From the NCBI GenBank assembly GCA_045615765.1, contig JAZLFM010000014.1, forward strand, positions 1 through 64,000: a DNA stretch of 64,000 bases, given 5' to 3'. Source of the stretch: UBA1715 sp045615765 (lineage in GTDB: Bacteria; Bacteroidota; Bacteroidia; Bacteroidales; UBA1715). Position 1 is the first letter of the stretch. Each line of letters starts with the position of its first letter. Below are positions 34,785 to 42,480 of this stretch, in pieces. The translations under genes were made by a program, and so were the position numbers. The notes under the pieces are model-generated. The model saw nothing but the letters and a program-made list of their open reading frames with translations, was not told the DNA's origin and searched no databases.

Positions 34785-35666
34785 CTATCCTTGTAATGCA
34801 TTAGCACCACTTACGATTTCGTTCAACTCGTTCGTAATTGCAGCTTGACGAGCTTTGTTGTACTCAATCTTAAGATCTTTCAAAAGAGTACCTGCATTAT
34901 CAGTTGCTTTATGCATTGCAGTCATTCGAGCACCGTGTTCCGAAGCGTATGAATCTAACAAAATGCTGTAGAACTGCGTTTTCAAAGACTTTGGAATCAA
35001 TTCATTTACAATATATTCCTTATTTGGTTCAAAAATATAATCGTAGTTAAATGACGATGAAGATTCCGATTCGTCTTGAACTATTGGCAAGTATTGAGCA
35101 GTTGTAATAATTTGTGTTGCCGCATTTTTGAATTTATTATACACAACAACAACCTTATCGTAAGTACCTGCAACAAATTCGTTCATTATTTCTTCAGAAA
35201 TTTTCGAAACTTCCGCATAGGTCAAAGAATCAAATATTTCTACAAACGACTTCGAAGCGACAATACCTTTACTTTTCAAAGAATCGCAAACTTTTTTACC
35301 AATTGCATACACTGTTACATTACCTGCTGCATTTTGATTTGCATAATCGGATTTTATTAAAGTAGCAACTGTTTTTCCAATATTTGAGTTGAAACCGCCA
35401 CACAAACCACTATTCGAAGCAACAGCAACAATCAAAATCTTATTTTCTGGACGAGCAACTGCATAGGCATTACCTTCGCTCGACTCCAAGCCACTGCTTA
35501 CATTACGCAAGATTTCTTGCAATTTCTCTGAATAAGGACGCATTTGCAATACTGCTTGTTGAGCTTTACGCAATTTTGCAGCAGACACCATTTTCATGGC
35601 GCTGGTGATTTTTTGCGTACTGCTTACCGAAGCGATTCTATTGCGTATTTCCTTAATACCTGCCAT
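34785..35666 (-). CDS. atpG: ATP synthase F1 gamma subunit
   Basis: This is the central rotor shaft of F1, with 293 residues. It starts MAGIKEIRNRIASVSSTQKITSAMKMVSAAKLRKAQ, the conserved N-terminal helix. The C-terminal helix carries HGARMTAMHKATDNA near residue 250, which contacts the catalytic hexamer. It is the last gene of the minus-strand operon atpB-E-F-H-A-G, separated from atpA by 103 bases of short repeats. A terminator follows. Confidence 0.97.
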   Translation of the reverse strand: MAGIKEIRNRIASVSSTQKITSAMKMVSAAKLRKAQQAVLQMRPYSEKLQEILRNVSSGLESSEGNAYAVARPENKILIVAVASNSGLCGGFNSNIGKTVATLIKSDYANQNAAGNVTVYAIGKKVCDSLKSKGIVASKSFVEIFDSLTYAEVSKISEEIMNEFVAGTYDKVVVVYNKFKNAATQIITTAQYLPIVQDESESSSSFNYDYIFEPNKEYIVNELIPKSLKTQFYSILLDSYASEHGARMTAMHKATDNAGTLLKDLKIEYNKARQAAITNELNEIVSGANALQG

Positions 35667-35769
35667 GTTATTAGTTATTAGTGTTTAGAGATTAGTTATT
35701 GGTGTTTAGTGAAGACGATAAGTGAAAAGGAAACCTAATCACTTATCATTAATCACTATCCGTTAATCA
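35667..35769. repeat. Short direct and inverted repeats between atpA and atpG
   Basis: An 18-base unit occurs at 35671-35688 and 35692-35709 with one mismatch. GATAAGTG (35717-35724) pairs with CACTTATC (35740-35747). TTAATCACTAT occurs twice near the atpA end. The elements are all variants of TTAGTGATTA and look like local expansion of a simple motif. Confidence 0.7.
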
Positions 35770-37350
35770 CTATTTTTTATATTTTGCTGAAACTTCTTTT
35801 GCCGCAGTTGCCAAAATTGCCTTAATGTCGTCGTCGATTGCACCACCAGCAATTTTATCAAGCGTATCTTTATGTTTCAAATCAAGATATTCTAAATATT
35901 CTTTTTCGAAATCAAGAACCTTGTCGATTGGAACATCGCCCAATAAACCTTGAGTACCACAATAAATGATTGCAACTTGATGTTGAACCTTCATTGGAGA
36001 ATATTGTCCTTGTTTCAAAATTTGAACGTTTCTACGACCTTTAGCCAACACAGCCATTGTTGCAGCATCCAAATCAGAACCGAATTTAGAGAATGCCTCC
36101 AATTCACGGAATTGAGCTTGATCCACACGCAATGTACCAGCAACTTTCTTCATAGCCTTGATTTGAGCGTTACCACCCACACGAGACACAGAGATACCTA
36201 CATTGATTGCAGGGCGAATACCAGCGTGGAACAAACTAGATTCAAGATAAATCTGACCGTCTGTAATAGAGATCACATTTGTTGGAATATATGCCGAAAC
36301 GTCACCTTCTTGAGTTTCAATAATTGGAAGAGCAGTCAAAGAACCACCACCTTTTATTTTACCTTTCAATGAAGCAGGAACGTCGTTCATATTTTGAGCA
36401 ACTTCATCGTTTGCGATAATCTTAGCAGCTCTTTCTAGCAAACGAGAGTGCAAATAGAACACATCACCTGGATATGCTTCACGTCCTGGTGGACGACGAA
36501 GAAGCAAAGACACTTCACGATATGCAACTGCTTGCTTTGACAAATCATCATAGATAATCAATGCTGGACGACCAGTATCACGGAAGTACTCACCAATTGC
36601 ACAACCTGCGAATGGAGCATAATATTGCAATGCTGCAGGATCAGATGCTGTAGATGATACGATAGTTGTATAAGCCATAGCACCATGAGCTTCCAATGTT
36701 TTTGCTATACTTGCTACAGTAGAACCTTTTTGACCAACTGCTACATAAATACAGTAAACAGGTTCACCTTTTTCGTAGAATTCTTTTTGATTGATGATGG
36801 TATCGATAGCAATTGCAGTTTTACCAGTTTGACGGTCACCAATAATCAACTCACGTTGACCACGACCAACAGGAATCATTGCATCGATTGGTTTAATACC
36901 AGTTTGTAATGGTTCTGTTACAGGTTGACGATACAAAATACCAGGAGCTTTTCTTTCAAGTGGCATTTCCAACAATTCTCCTGTAATATCACCTTTACCA
37001 TCAATTGCTTCACCCAATGTATTTACAACACGGCCAAGAAGACCTTCGCCCACCATAATAGAGGCGATTTTTTGTGTACGTTTTACTGTATCGCCTTCGC
37101 TAATACCATCTGATTCACCAAGAAGAACGGCACCAACATTGTCTTCTTCAAGGTTTAGCACGATACCTTTTGTTCCATTCGAGAACTCGATCATTTCATT
37201 GGCTTGTACATTTGTCAAACCATGAATACGAGCAATACTATCACCTACTGAAAGTACTGTTCCAACTTCTTCTAATTCAGTTTCAGTCTTGTAGCCTTCA
37301 AGCTGTTTTTTCAAGATTTCCGAAACCTCTGCTGGTTTTATATCTGCCAT
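35770..37350 (-). CDS. atpA: ATP synthase F1 alpha subunit
   Basis: This is a non-catalytic nucleotide-binding subunit of the F1 hexamer, with 526 residues. Walker A GDRQTGKTA lies near residue 170; the alpha-type signature around residue 372 is PAINVGISVSRVG, with the Arg finger. The start MADIKPAEVSEIL is standard. It is 11 bases downstream of atpH. atpD (beta) and atpC (epsilon) are not in the window. Confidence 0.98.
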   Translation of the reverse strand: MADIKPAEVSEILKKQLEGYKTETELEEVGTVLSVGDSIARIHGLTNVQANEMIEFSNGTKGIVLNLEEDNVGAVLLGESDGISEGDTVKRTQKIASIMVGEGLLGRVVNTLGEAIDGKGDITGELLEMPLERKAPGILYRQPVTEPLQTGIKPIDAMIPVGRGQRELIIGDRQTGKTAIAIDTIINQKEFYEKGEPVYCIYVAVGQKGSTVASIAKTLEAHGAMAYTTIVSSTASDPAALQYYAPFAGCAIGEYFRDTGRPALIIYDDLSKQAVAYREVSLLLRRPPGREAYPGDVFYLHSRLLERAAKIIANDEVAQNMNDVPASLKGKIKGGGSLTALPIIETQEGDVSAYIPTNVISITDGQIYLESSLFHAGIRPAINVGISVSRVGGNAQIKAMKKVAGTLRVDQAQFRELEAFSKFGSDLDAATMAVLAKGRRNVQILKQGQYSPMKVQHQVAIIYCGTQGLLGDVPIDKVLDFEKEYLEYLDLKHKDTLDKIAGGAIDDDIKAILATAAKEVSAKYKK

Positions 37351-37361
37351 AATAACTTATT

Positions 37362-37904
37362 TTACTTATTTGCCATTAATTCATTTTTAACTTGTTTCAA
37401 TCGTGTTTTCACACTTGCATCATATTGCATATCCTCAACACGAAGCACAAAACCACCCAACAAAGAAGGATCTATGTTTGTTTGTAGTTCCACTTCGGTG
37501 TTTTTGCCTTTCTTTACAAGATCAACAATAGATGATTGTTGTTCTGCAGACAATGGAGTAGCTGATGTTAGTGTTACTGCAGTTATACCTGCTTTCTTTC
37601 TATAAATATCAAGAACATTGCGCAAAATGTCTTGAATATAGATTTCACGATTGTTTGCAATAACAAGATTGAGGAAATCTATCATTTCCTTGCTTACTTT
37701 TCCAGTTAACAAGGCAGAAACAAAAGATTTTTTCTTGCTAGGCTTTACAATAGGATTTTGGAAAACCTCAGCAAGTTCAGCAATCTCGTTCAAACTCTTC
37801 GAAAGTAGCTTTACATCGGCAATAACAGTATCAAGCACGCCTCGTTCCGAAGCGAACTCAAACAATGCCTTTGCGTAGCGTACCGAGATTTTACTTTGAT
37901 TCAT
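37362..37904 (-). CDS. atpH: ATP synthase F1 delta subunit
   Basis: This is part of the peripheral stalk joining F1 to subunit b, with 180 residues. It begins with the conserved SVRYAKALFEFA helix and ends with LLGGFVLRVEDMQYDASVKTRLKQVKNEL, the classic OSCP/delta C-terminal signature. It lies between atpF (18-base gap) and atpA (11-base gap). Confidence 0.96.
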   Translation of the reverse strand: MNQSKISVRYAKALFEFASERGVLDTVIADVKLLSKSLNEIAELAEVFQNPIVKPSKKKSFVSALLTGKVSKEMIDFLNLVIANNREIYIQDILRNVLDIYRKKAGITAVTLTSATPLSAEQQSSIVDLVKKGKNTEVELQTNIDPSLLGGFVLRVEDMQYDASVKTRLKQVKNELMANK

Positions 37905-37922
37905 ATGTATTGTTTTTGAATC

Positions 37923-38417
37923 CTAATTTAATTTCAAATTATTGATAGATTCAGAAATAATAGTATCTGAAGCTGATTTATTTTCCAATTCTTTACCAAT
38001 AACTTTTTCTGCAATTTCAAAAGACAAAGCTGCAACTTGGCTTTTTAATTCCTGCATTGCCTGGTTCTTTTCATTCTCAATTGCTTGTTTTGCCGAAGCC
38101 ATAATCTTATTTGCTTCCTCTGTCGCATCAACTTTGGCTTGAGAAATCATTTGTTCACGAAGTTCACGAGCTTCTTTCAACAAAGCATCGCGTTCTTTTC
38201 GTGCTTCAGCAACGATTTTTTCGTTATCGGCTTGAAGTGCTTTCATTTCTGCTTTTGTTGTTTCTGCAAGTTTCAAAGCATCTTCAATAGATTTATTACG
38301 TTCGTTTATCATTCCCAACACTGGTTTCCAAGCGAACTTAATCAAAAGGAAAACAACAAGTAAGAATGTAATCGTTGTCCAAAATACTAAACCTATACCG
38401 GGAGTTACTAAATCCAT
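37923..38417 (-). CDS. atpF: ATP synthase Fo subunit b
   Basis: This is the peripheral-stalk dimer, with 164 residues. There is one N-terminal membrane helix (GLVFWTTITFLLVVFLLIKF) followed by a long charged coiled coil (about 30-150). It is separated from atpE by 84 bases that contain a terminator-like hairpin. Confidence 0.95.
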   Translation of the reverse strand: MDLVTPGIGLVFWTTITFLLVVFLLIKFAWKPVLGMINERNKSIEDALKLAETTKAEMKALQADNEKIVAEARKERDALLKEARELREQMISQAKVDATEEANKIMASAKQAIENEKNQAMQELKSQVAALSFEIAEKVIGKELENKSASDTIISESINNLKLN

Positions 38418-38450
38418 ATTATATTGTTTGTTAAATTTTCCGTTTCAAAA

Positions 38451-38488
38451 AGGGATCTTTTAAAGCCAACCGCTCTAAAAGAGTCCCT
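38451..38488 (-). promoter_or_regulatory. Intercistronic terminator-like hairpin between atpE and atpF
   Basis: On the minus strand the arms AGGGACTCTTTTA and TAAAAGATCCCT pair with one bulged base, around a 13-base loop, and are followed by five T residues. Its place directly after atpE suggests partial termination or mRNA 3'-end protection that raises atpE output over downstream genes, as subunit c is needed in many copies. Confidence 0.65.
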
Positions 38489-38501
38489 CATTTGTTTTTT
38501 G

Positions 38502-38708
38502 TTACTTCGCAATCAATGCAACTACGACAGCGAACAATGCAACACCTTCTACAAGGGCTGCAGCGATTAACATAGCTGTTTGAATTTTGCTGTAAGCTTC
38601 AGGTTGACGAGCAATTGCTTCCATTGCAGATCCACCGATTTTACCAATACCGATACCAGCACCAATTACTGCTAGACCAGCTCCAATACCACCTGCTACA
38701 AATGACAT
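38502..38708 (-). CDS. atpE: ATP synthase Fo subunit c
   Basis: This proteolipid forms the rotor ring, with 68 residues in two helices joined by the polar loop ARQPE (residues 33-37). The carboxylate Glu of the second helix is in ALVEGVALF (about residue 54). The sodium-type ligand set (Gln in helix one and a Ser/Thr after the Glu) is not seen, so proton coupling is inferred. The length is at the short end for the family. Confidence 0.96.
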   Translation of the reverse strand: MSFVAGGIGAGLAVIGAGIGIGKIGGSAMEAIARQPEAYSKIQTAMLIAAALVEGVALFAVVVALIAK

Positions 38709-38749
38709 AATAGTTATAATTTAAGTTAAACAAAAAATAAATTTCAATT

Positions 38750-39838
38750 TTAATGTCCGTGACCTTCTGGCATTGCAAGACCTATAAACAAAGCCGACAA
38801 CATTGTAAATATATATGCTTGCAAAGCTGCAACGAACAATTCAAGAACATCCATGAACATCACGAAGAATACCGAAACAGGAGCAATAGCCAATGTTCCA
38901 AATATGAAAATCAGTGATGTCAAACTCAACACAATAATGTGACCTGCTGTGATGTTCGCAAACAAACGAATCATCAAAGCGAATGGTTTCGTAAAGATAC
39001 CTATTACTTCTACCACAGCCATAATTGGCAACAACGGCCAAGGCAAACCTGGCATAGCAAAAATATCTTTCCAATATTCTTTATTACCACTCACATTTGT
39101 TATTATCAAAGTGAAAACTGCCAACACGAATGTAAAGGCGATATTACCAGAAACATTCGCACTACCAGGGAAGAATGGGATCAATCCCATCATGTTTGTA
39201 ATCCAAATAAAGAAGAATACTGTCAACAAGTATGGCAAGTATTTATCTGTATGTTTTCCCAAATTAGGTTCTACAACATCTTCTTTTATAAACAATATCA
39301 CTGGTTCCAACCATGCTTGCAATCCTTTTGGTGCTTGACCAGGACGACGTTTGTAAGCATTCGCTAAACTAATAAACATCACCAACATAATGATTGCAAC
39401 CAAGAACAATGTGAACACATTCTTTGTTATAGAAAAATCAAGTGGACCATTTTCTGTAGCATTACCATTTTCATCGACATATACGATATCTTGGCCACCC
39501 ATTGCCTTTGCTACCATTTTATATGTATGGTCACCTTTTGTCACCGTTTTGTGTCCATGTTCAAATTCACTAGACATAAAACAATCTATAGAAAAAGGAT
39601 TTGTGTTAACTAAAATAATAGGCAAAGGGAACCCAACAGCGTGTTCTGTTCCATCTTCTTTAGTGATGTCAAACATGTGCCAATCGTGATTATCACCAAT
39701 ATGGCCAAAAATTGTTGAGTTTATATCAAATTCAGATTCCGCCTTTGCAGAACCTTCTTCTTGAGCAAAAGAGATACAAGAAAAAAGAATCGCAGCACAA
39801 AATGCTAAAAGTTTTCTTTTTGTAGGTTTAAAAAACAT
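38750..39838 (-). CDS. atpB: ATP synthase Fo subunit a
   Basis: This is the proton-channel stator subunit, with 362 residues. ATG 39838 (MFFKPTKRKLLAFCA) is preferred over an in-frame upstream codon at 39865, because it gives a signal-peptide-like segment ending FAQEEG and follows the promoter. This N-terminal extension with a periplasmic domain is usual for Bacteroidetes. The essential Arg is in MIRLFANITAGH near residue 287. It is the first gene of the operon. Confidence 0.96.
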   Translation of the reverse strand: MFFKPTKRKLLAFCAAILFSCISFAQEEGSAKAESEFDINSTIFGHIGDNHDWHMFDITKEDGTEHAVGFPLPIILVNTNPFSIDCFMSSEFEHGHKTVTKGDHTYKMVAKAMGGQDIVYVDENGNATENGPLDFSITKNVFTLFLVAIIMLVMFISLANAYKRRPGQAPKGLQAWLEPVILFIKEDVVEPNLGKHTDKYLPYLLTVFFFIWITNMMGLIPFFPGSANVSGNIAFTFVLAVFTLIITNVSGNKEYWKDIFAMPGLPWPLLPIMAVVEVIGIFTKPFALMIRLFANITAGHIIVLSLTSLIFIFGTLAIAPVSVFFVMFMDVLELFVAALQAYIFTMLSALFIGLAMPEGHGH

Positions 39839-39877
39839 AATTCTAAAATTTTTTACCTCGTACAATTTACAATCTTA

Positions 39878-39885
39878 CAAATGTA
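39878..39885 (-). promoter_or_regulatory. ATP synthase operon -7 element
   Basis: The minus-strand TACATTTG lies 40 bases before the atpB ATG. A TTG lies about 23 bases further upstream, a little beyond the ideal spacing. Confidence 0.55.
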
Positions 39886-39949
39886 AAAATTTTTTCTAAA
39901 ATCTTTAACAAATCATGTTTTTTTTGAAAGAAATATTTTTGATTCTATA

Positions 39950-40744
39950 TTATAATGTATACTTAAATACAAAATCGCCATTTACGAGCTCTATTTCGAA
40001 CACTTTTTTAGGGAAAGCAGTTGCAAATGAATGTTTTTGAACTAATTCTTGTGGCGAACCTATTTCTATAGTCCCACCCTTTTGCATAAGCCAAACGGTA
40101 TCGGCTACATGTAATGCCAATTCCAATTCGTGAGTTGAAAGTAAAATAGCTTTATTTGTTTCGTGTGCCAATTTTCGTAGCAACAACATTGTCTCTATAC
40201 GATTTGGCAAATCCAAATGTGCGGTTGGTTCGTCTAACAAAATAAAAGGTGTATCCTGTGCCAAAGACTTCGCTATCATTGTGCGTTGTTTTTCTCCATC
40301 ACTCAAACAACTAAAGTCCTTATCCGCAATATCTTGCAATCCAACCATTTGTATAGCATTTTCTACATACTGCTCATCTTCGGCTGTCATTGTGCCATAC
40401 CACGAAGTGTACGGAAATCGACCTAATGCCACAATAGATTTCACAGACATATTTGCAACAGAAACGGATTCCGTGAAAACAACGCTCATTGCCTTAGCAC
40501 GCTGTTCCACCGTAAGCAATGACAAATCACTACCTTCAATTGAAACACTTCCTGACAACAATGGTTGCATACCAGAAATAGAACGAATTAAGGTTGATTT
40601 TCCGCAACCGTTCGTTCCCAGCAGACAAACCATTTCACCACGATTAATGCGTAAGGAAACATTCTCTGCAACTATATGTTTTGTTTGTTTGGAACAATAC
40701 CCTATCGAAGCATTAGAAACGGAAAGTGTTGGTGCGTTCATCAT
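39950..40744 (-). CDS. ABC transporter ATP-binding protein (FecE/BtuD-like)
   Basis: This protein has 264 residues. Walker A GTNGCGKST (about 43-51), signature LSDGEKQR (about 146-153), Walker B FILLDEPTAHLDLPN and the H-loop STHE are all present. It best resembles the iron-siderophore / haem / cobalamin importer ATPases. No permease or binding protein gene is adjacent. Its start overlaps the ubiX stop (ATGATGA), so it is translated from the aspS-tadA-ompH-ubiX transcript. The substrate is undetermined. Confidence 0.9.
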   Translation of the reverse strand: MMNAPTLSVSNASIGYCSKQTKHIVAENVSLRINRGEMVCLLGTNGCGKSTLIRSISGMQPLLSGSVSIEGSDLSLLTVEQRAKAMSVVFTESVSVANMSVKSIVALGRFPYTSWYGTMTAEDEQYVENAIQMVGLQDIADKDFSCLSDGEKQRTMIAKSLAQDTPFILLDEPTAHLDLPNRIETMLLLRKLAHETNKAILLSTHELELALHVADTVWLMQKGGTIEIGSPQELVQKHSFATAFPKKVFEIELVNGDFVFKYTL

Positions 40745-41289
40745 TTTGTTCCCCAGCGTTTACAATCGTTCGACAAGCCAACCAAATCAAGCACGCGATT
40801 CACCACAGTATCACAAACTTCTTCAATAGTAGATGGTTTTGAATAAAAAGAAGGAGTCGCAGGACAAATAATACCACCAGCAAGCGTAATAGTTTCCATA
40901 TTCTTAATATGTATCAAATTATATGGAGTTTCGCGAAGCAGCAAAATCAATTTTCGGCGTTCTTTTAGCATAACATCAGCCGCGCGAGCAATAAGATTAT
41001 CCGCTGTTCCATTAGCAATTCTTCCCATTGTACCAGCACTACAAGGGCAAATCACCATTGCATCATACTTAGCAGAACCTGAAGCAATAGGAGCAAAAAA
41101 ATCATTGTTTGCATATTCTACAAATTCAAAAATCTGTGGTTTTCCTCCCAACTCATACTTCCAGACATCTTTTGCCGTATCAGAAAAAACGACAGCAACC
41201 TCAACATCTTCTTGTTTGTGAAGTTTTTCAAACAACCGCTGTGCATAGATAGCACCAGAAGCACCAGTTACAGCGACAATGATTTTCAT
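40741..41289 (-). CDS. ubiX: Flavin prenyltransferase UbiX
   Basis: This enzyme attaches a dimethylallyl group to FMN to make the prenylated-FMN cofactor used by UbiD-type decarboxylases. It has 182 residues. The start MKIIVAVTGASGAIYAQRL is the FMN-binding signature; CPCSAGTMGRIANG and ERRKLILLLRETPYN are the other conserved blocks. No ubiD is in the window. It overlaps the ABC ATPase gene. Confidence 0.93.
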   Translation of the reverse strand: MKIIVAVTGASGAIYAQRLFEKLHKQEDVEVAVVFSDTAKDVWKYELGGKPQIFEFVEYANNDFFAPIASGSAKYDAMVICPCSAGTMGRIANGTADNLIARAADVMLKERRKLILLLRETPYNLIHIKNMETITLAGGIICPATPSFYSKPSTIEEVCDTVVNRVLDLVGLSNDCKRWGTK

Positions 41290-41304
41290 ACAAGTTGTAT
41301 ATTA

Positions 41305-41331
41305 TAGAGACGCAATTAATCGCATCTCTAC
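41305..41331. repeat. REP-like GTAG hairpin between ompH-like gene and ubiX
   Basis: TAGAGACGCAATT pairs with the facing arm ending ATCTCTA, with two wobbles. On the minus strand the element begins GTAGAGA. The first 11 bases match the hairpin at 31347. Confidence 0.75.
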
Positions 41332-41337
41332 ATAGAT

Positions 41338-41988
41338 TTATTTTTTTGCCTGAGCTGGTTGCGATGCATTATAACGAGCATTCATTACTTTGAGAATGTC
41401 GTTCGTAATGTTCAATTGTTCTTCGGCATACAATACACTACTTTGATATGCATTATTCAAAATAATCTTGTATTTACCATCCGCATTGTAGAACTTAATG
41501 CACGCATTCACGCTATCAATTAATTGCTCTTGTAATTTTTGTTCTTTAATAGCCAACTCTTGCTGTTTCTTTTGTTGTTCAGCATATAAATTTTGTTGGC
41601 GTTGTTCCAATTCAGTTTGTTTTGCCTGTGCATCGGCAGTCGTAATAATTCGATTTTCTACTTGATATTGAAAATCTTGTACATCTTTTTGAAATGCTTC
41701 TGCTTTTTTCTGCAATTTACTTTCTTCTGCAGAAACTAAATTTTGCAATTGTTTTTCTAACTTTTTGAAAAACAAATAGTTTTGCATAACTGAATCAACA
41801 ACAACATACGCAATTGGGAAGTTAGCTTCCACCATAGGTTCGTCATTAAAAATTGTATCTAACACAGCAACAGTATCTTGTACATTTGATTTTTTCTTTT
41901 CAACCGAAGGTTTCTGAACATACAATACAAATAAAATAACAATTGCGACTCCAAAAATAATGTTTACAATAATGTTTCCGTTTTTCAT
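41338..41988 (-). CDS. OmpH/Skp-family periplasmic coiled-coil protein
   Basis: This protein has 216 residues and an N-terminal membrane anchor (IIVNIIFGVAIVILFVLYV) instead of a cleaved signal. The OmpH core AYVVVDSVMQNY starts near residue 60, followed by a long Gln/Lys/Glu-rich coiled coil (about 75-165) and a C-terminal strand. Skp-like proteins chaperone outer-membrane proteins in the periplasm; the anchor would keep this one at the inner membrane. It is 11 bases downstream of tadA. Confidence 0.85.
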   Translation of the reverse strand: MKNGNIIVNIIFGVAIVILFVLYVQKPSVEKKKSNVQDTVAVLDTIFNDEPMVEANFPIAYVVVDSVMQNYLFFKKLEKQLQNLVSAEESKLQKKAEAFQKDVQDFQYQVENRIITTADAQAKQTELEQRQQNLYAEQQKKQQELAIKEQKLQEQLIDSVNACIKFYNADGKYKIILNNAYQSSVLYAEEQLNITNDILKVMNARYNASQPAQAKK

Positions 41989-41999
41989 GATTTTAGTAT

Positions 42000-42443
42000 T
42001 TATCGTTTTTCTTTAAAAAAATTCTGCATTAACTCTTCACATTGTTCTTTAAGAACACCGCCAACAACAATAGTTTTTGGATGTAATATACGGCTATGTA
42101 ATTCCGAAACTTTACGTTTCACATCCGATGCTCCATAGACTATTTTCCCCAATTGTTCCCAATACGATGCACCACAACACATTACACAAGGTTCAACAGT
42201 GACATACAAAGTACACTTTTGCAAGCTTTTCCCACCTAAATATTCTGTAGCCATAGTAAATGCCTGCATTTCGGCATGGGCAGTTGGATCATTCAATGTT
42301 TCAGACAGATTATAGGCACGAGCAATTATTTGGTCCTCGCAAACAATCACGCAACCAATAGGAACTTCGTCCTTTTCGTAGGCAATTTTCGCCTGCGCTA
42401 AAGCTTGTTCCATATAATATTCGTCGGTCTTTTTTTCTGCCAT
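42000..42443 (-). CDS. tadA: tRNA-specific adenosine deaminase
   Basis: This enzyme converts A34 to inosine in the tRNA anticodon wobble position. It has 147 residues. The zinc/catalytic motifs are HAEMQAF (His and Glu) and PCVMCCGA (two Cys), with ARAYNLSETLNDPTAHAE typical of TadA. It follows aspS in the same direction after a 37-base gap with a hairpin repeat. Confidence 0.95.
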   Translation of the reverse strand: MAEKKTDEYYMEQALAQAKIAYEKDEVPIGCVIVCEDQIIARAYNLSETLNDPTAHAEMQAFTMATEYLGGKSLQKCTLYVTVEPCVMCCGASYWEQLGKIVYGASDVKRKVSELHSRILHPKTIVVGGVLKEQCEELMQNFFKEKR

Positions 42444-42453
42444 AATATAAAAA

Positions 42454-42479
42454 TGGGGCGTATGGCTATACGCCCTTAC
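42454..42479. repeat. REP-like hairpin between aspS and tadA
   Basis: GGGCGTAT (42456-42463), loop GGCT and ATACGCCC (42468-42475) form a perfect eight-base stem. Its minus strand reads TGTAAGGGCGTAT, close to the GTAG-type elements in this window. Confidence 0.75.
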
Positions 42480-42480
42480 A

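Noticed and set aside
35950..36372. 140-codon plus-strand ORF opposite atpA
   Set aside because: Antisense to a conserved subunit gene, Thr/Cys/Asn-rich shadow sequence and no promoter.
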